The position numbers and the translations under genes are program-made. The notes beneath the pieces were generated by a model. The model worked only from the letters and a program-made list of their open reading frames with translations, had not been told where the DNA came from and ran no database searches. A DNA stretch of 64,000 nucleotides from Elysia chlorotica (Eukaryota > Mollusca > Gastropoda > Plakobranchidae): NCBI GenBank assembly GCA_003991915.1, contig RQTK01000001.1, forward strand, positions 845,737 to 909,736, in the 5' to 3' direction. This document shows positions 63,003-64,000 of this stretch, piece by piece; the first letter of the stretch is position 1, and each line of letters begins with the position of its first letter.

Positions 63003-64000
63003 GTCTTAGGGCTTGATTTTTTCGGTACCGATTAATTCTTGTTGCTGCCAATTTGACAAATATAATCTAAACCATTTTAAAACTTTACCACGAATACAGA
63101 AGGATGTTGATAAACGTTTTGAAAGTATTGTTTTATCAATCTTGTCAAGTGCTGCAGATATGTCGAGCAATGCAAGCACTGGAACGTTCCCTCCATCACT
63201 AGCTAACAAAAGAGCCGATGTTACCATAAATAATGCTGTCTTGGTATTATGATAAATTTTGTAAACTGGCTAAAAAAGTTCTTTTAAATTTCTCTTGGTT
63301 AAATGGTCATCTATTTGCCCAAACACAACGTTTTCTAAATACTTTGATAAAAATGGTAGATTTGATACAGATCTGTAGTTTTTCACTACATTCCGATCTA
63401 AGTTGTTTTTGTTCAACATGTTTTAAAATTGCTTATTTAAAACTCATGGAACAGTACTAAAGTTCAGAGATGCATTTATTGTACTTGTATTACTTTTGGC
63501 TACAAAATCGCTATGCATTATTTTAAAGAAAAGCTACAGGGGCAACGGATCTAATTGATTAAATTTCTTTGGTGATTCAAGAATATTGTTAACTTCATTT
63601 TCACTAAGTGTTATGAACTTTTAAGTTAGCTGGTTAGAAAGATTTTATGAAAATGTCGGTTCTTCTGTGGATACATCGAGTTCATGCCTGATTCCATCAA
63701 TCTTTTTAAGGAAGTAGCTGTTAAAAGATTTGGCATTTTGTTCAAATGAATATTGGAAGGAAATATTTGAGTGTTATCTTTCCCCAGTAAATAATTACAT
63801 ATTTTAAACAATTCTTTACACGGTCCACTCCCTTGTATCTTTTTTTTAATATACAGACTCTTCTCCCGTGTCAAAATCTTAACAAAGCCGGCCTTACGCT
63901 ATGATGTTTCTGCTTTTCGCGTTTGTCGTTTCGCAGCTTTCACATCCATATTGAACCACATTGCGTGGAGCATGAACGTAGTTGATTTCTCCCTAATGCA
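63003..64000 (-). pseudogene. CR1-like LINE ORF2 remnant, runs off the right edge
   Basis: On the minus strand, from 64000 downward: the linker after the endonuclease (WFNMDVKAAKRQTRKAET, then LFKICNYLLGKD at about 63795-63830), the first reverse transcriptase block (KNYRSVSNLPFLSKYLENV, about 63340-63400), and the palm motif (LALLDISAALDKIDKTIL with WFRLYLSN, about 63030-63165). The order and residues fit CR1/L2-type LINEs; the usual SAAFD is SAALD here. Several stops and frameshifts inactivate it. The endonuclease domain would lie beyond 64000. The RT part stops near 63003, before the catalytic YADD motif, so the copy is also 3'-truncated or replaced. Confidence 0.85.

Overview
This window looks like intergenic or intronic DNA from an animal nuclear genome, most likely a mollusc and probably a gastropod. 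The supporting signs are high AT content, no bacterial-style operons, tRNA-derived SINEs, several unrelated broken LINEs, short foldback elements and a very heavy load of microsatellites: (GA)n, (GACA)n, (GTT)n, (TATC)n and (GTA)n. There are two runs of N (77 and 118 bases), both inside microsatellites, and one single N. The mollusc assignment rests on the general look of the SINE and LINE sequences, not on a marker gene, so it is an inference.

Layout. At 0-6 kb there is a broken LINE reverse transcriptase (about 950-1850), a 5'-truncated SINE (3188-3350) and an imperfect tandem duplication of about 0.75 kb (3981-5653) with a nested 75-bp duplication. At 8-13 kb there are dense GA/GACA and GTT arrays and a SINE. 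At 14-18 kb there are tRNA-like SINE heads, a full-length SINE (17188-17463) and the C-terminal remnant of another LINE (17640-18070). At 18-31 kb the DNA is mostly AT-rich and featureless, with microsatellites, SINE fragments, a foldback element and an AGATCT/TCTAGA-rich patch (28795-29180). At 31-43 kb there are TC/TATC arrays, paired copies of repeats that carry a microsatellite at one end, a 21-bp minisatellite and a 29-bp minisatellite. At 43.4-46.5 kb there is a head-to-tail duplication with a 1.5-1.6-kb unit. At 46.9-47.1 kb there is a perfect (GTA)47 array.

The only segment with a convincing host coding signature is a small exon at 50971-51113. It has a splice acceptor, a start codon in good context, a hydrophobic signal-peptide-like stretch and a splice donor. 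A SINE has inserted 9 bases past the donor. The remaining exons of that gene were not found.

The right end (51-64 kb) holds more SINEs, three copies of one foldback family, a LINE C-terminus (about 61440-61760) and a CR1-like LINE on the minus strand running off the window edge (63003-64000).

Most long ORFs here are translations of simple repeats (poly-Leu/Ser, poly-Val, poly-Asn, poly-Tyr) and were discarded. All long (GTT)n arrays lie in the same orientation, and the one credible exon is also on the plus strand. This would fit a long plus-strand transcription unit, but that is an inference. No bacterial-type system, CRISPR array, intact transposon or complete protein-coding gene was found.
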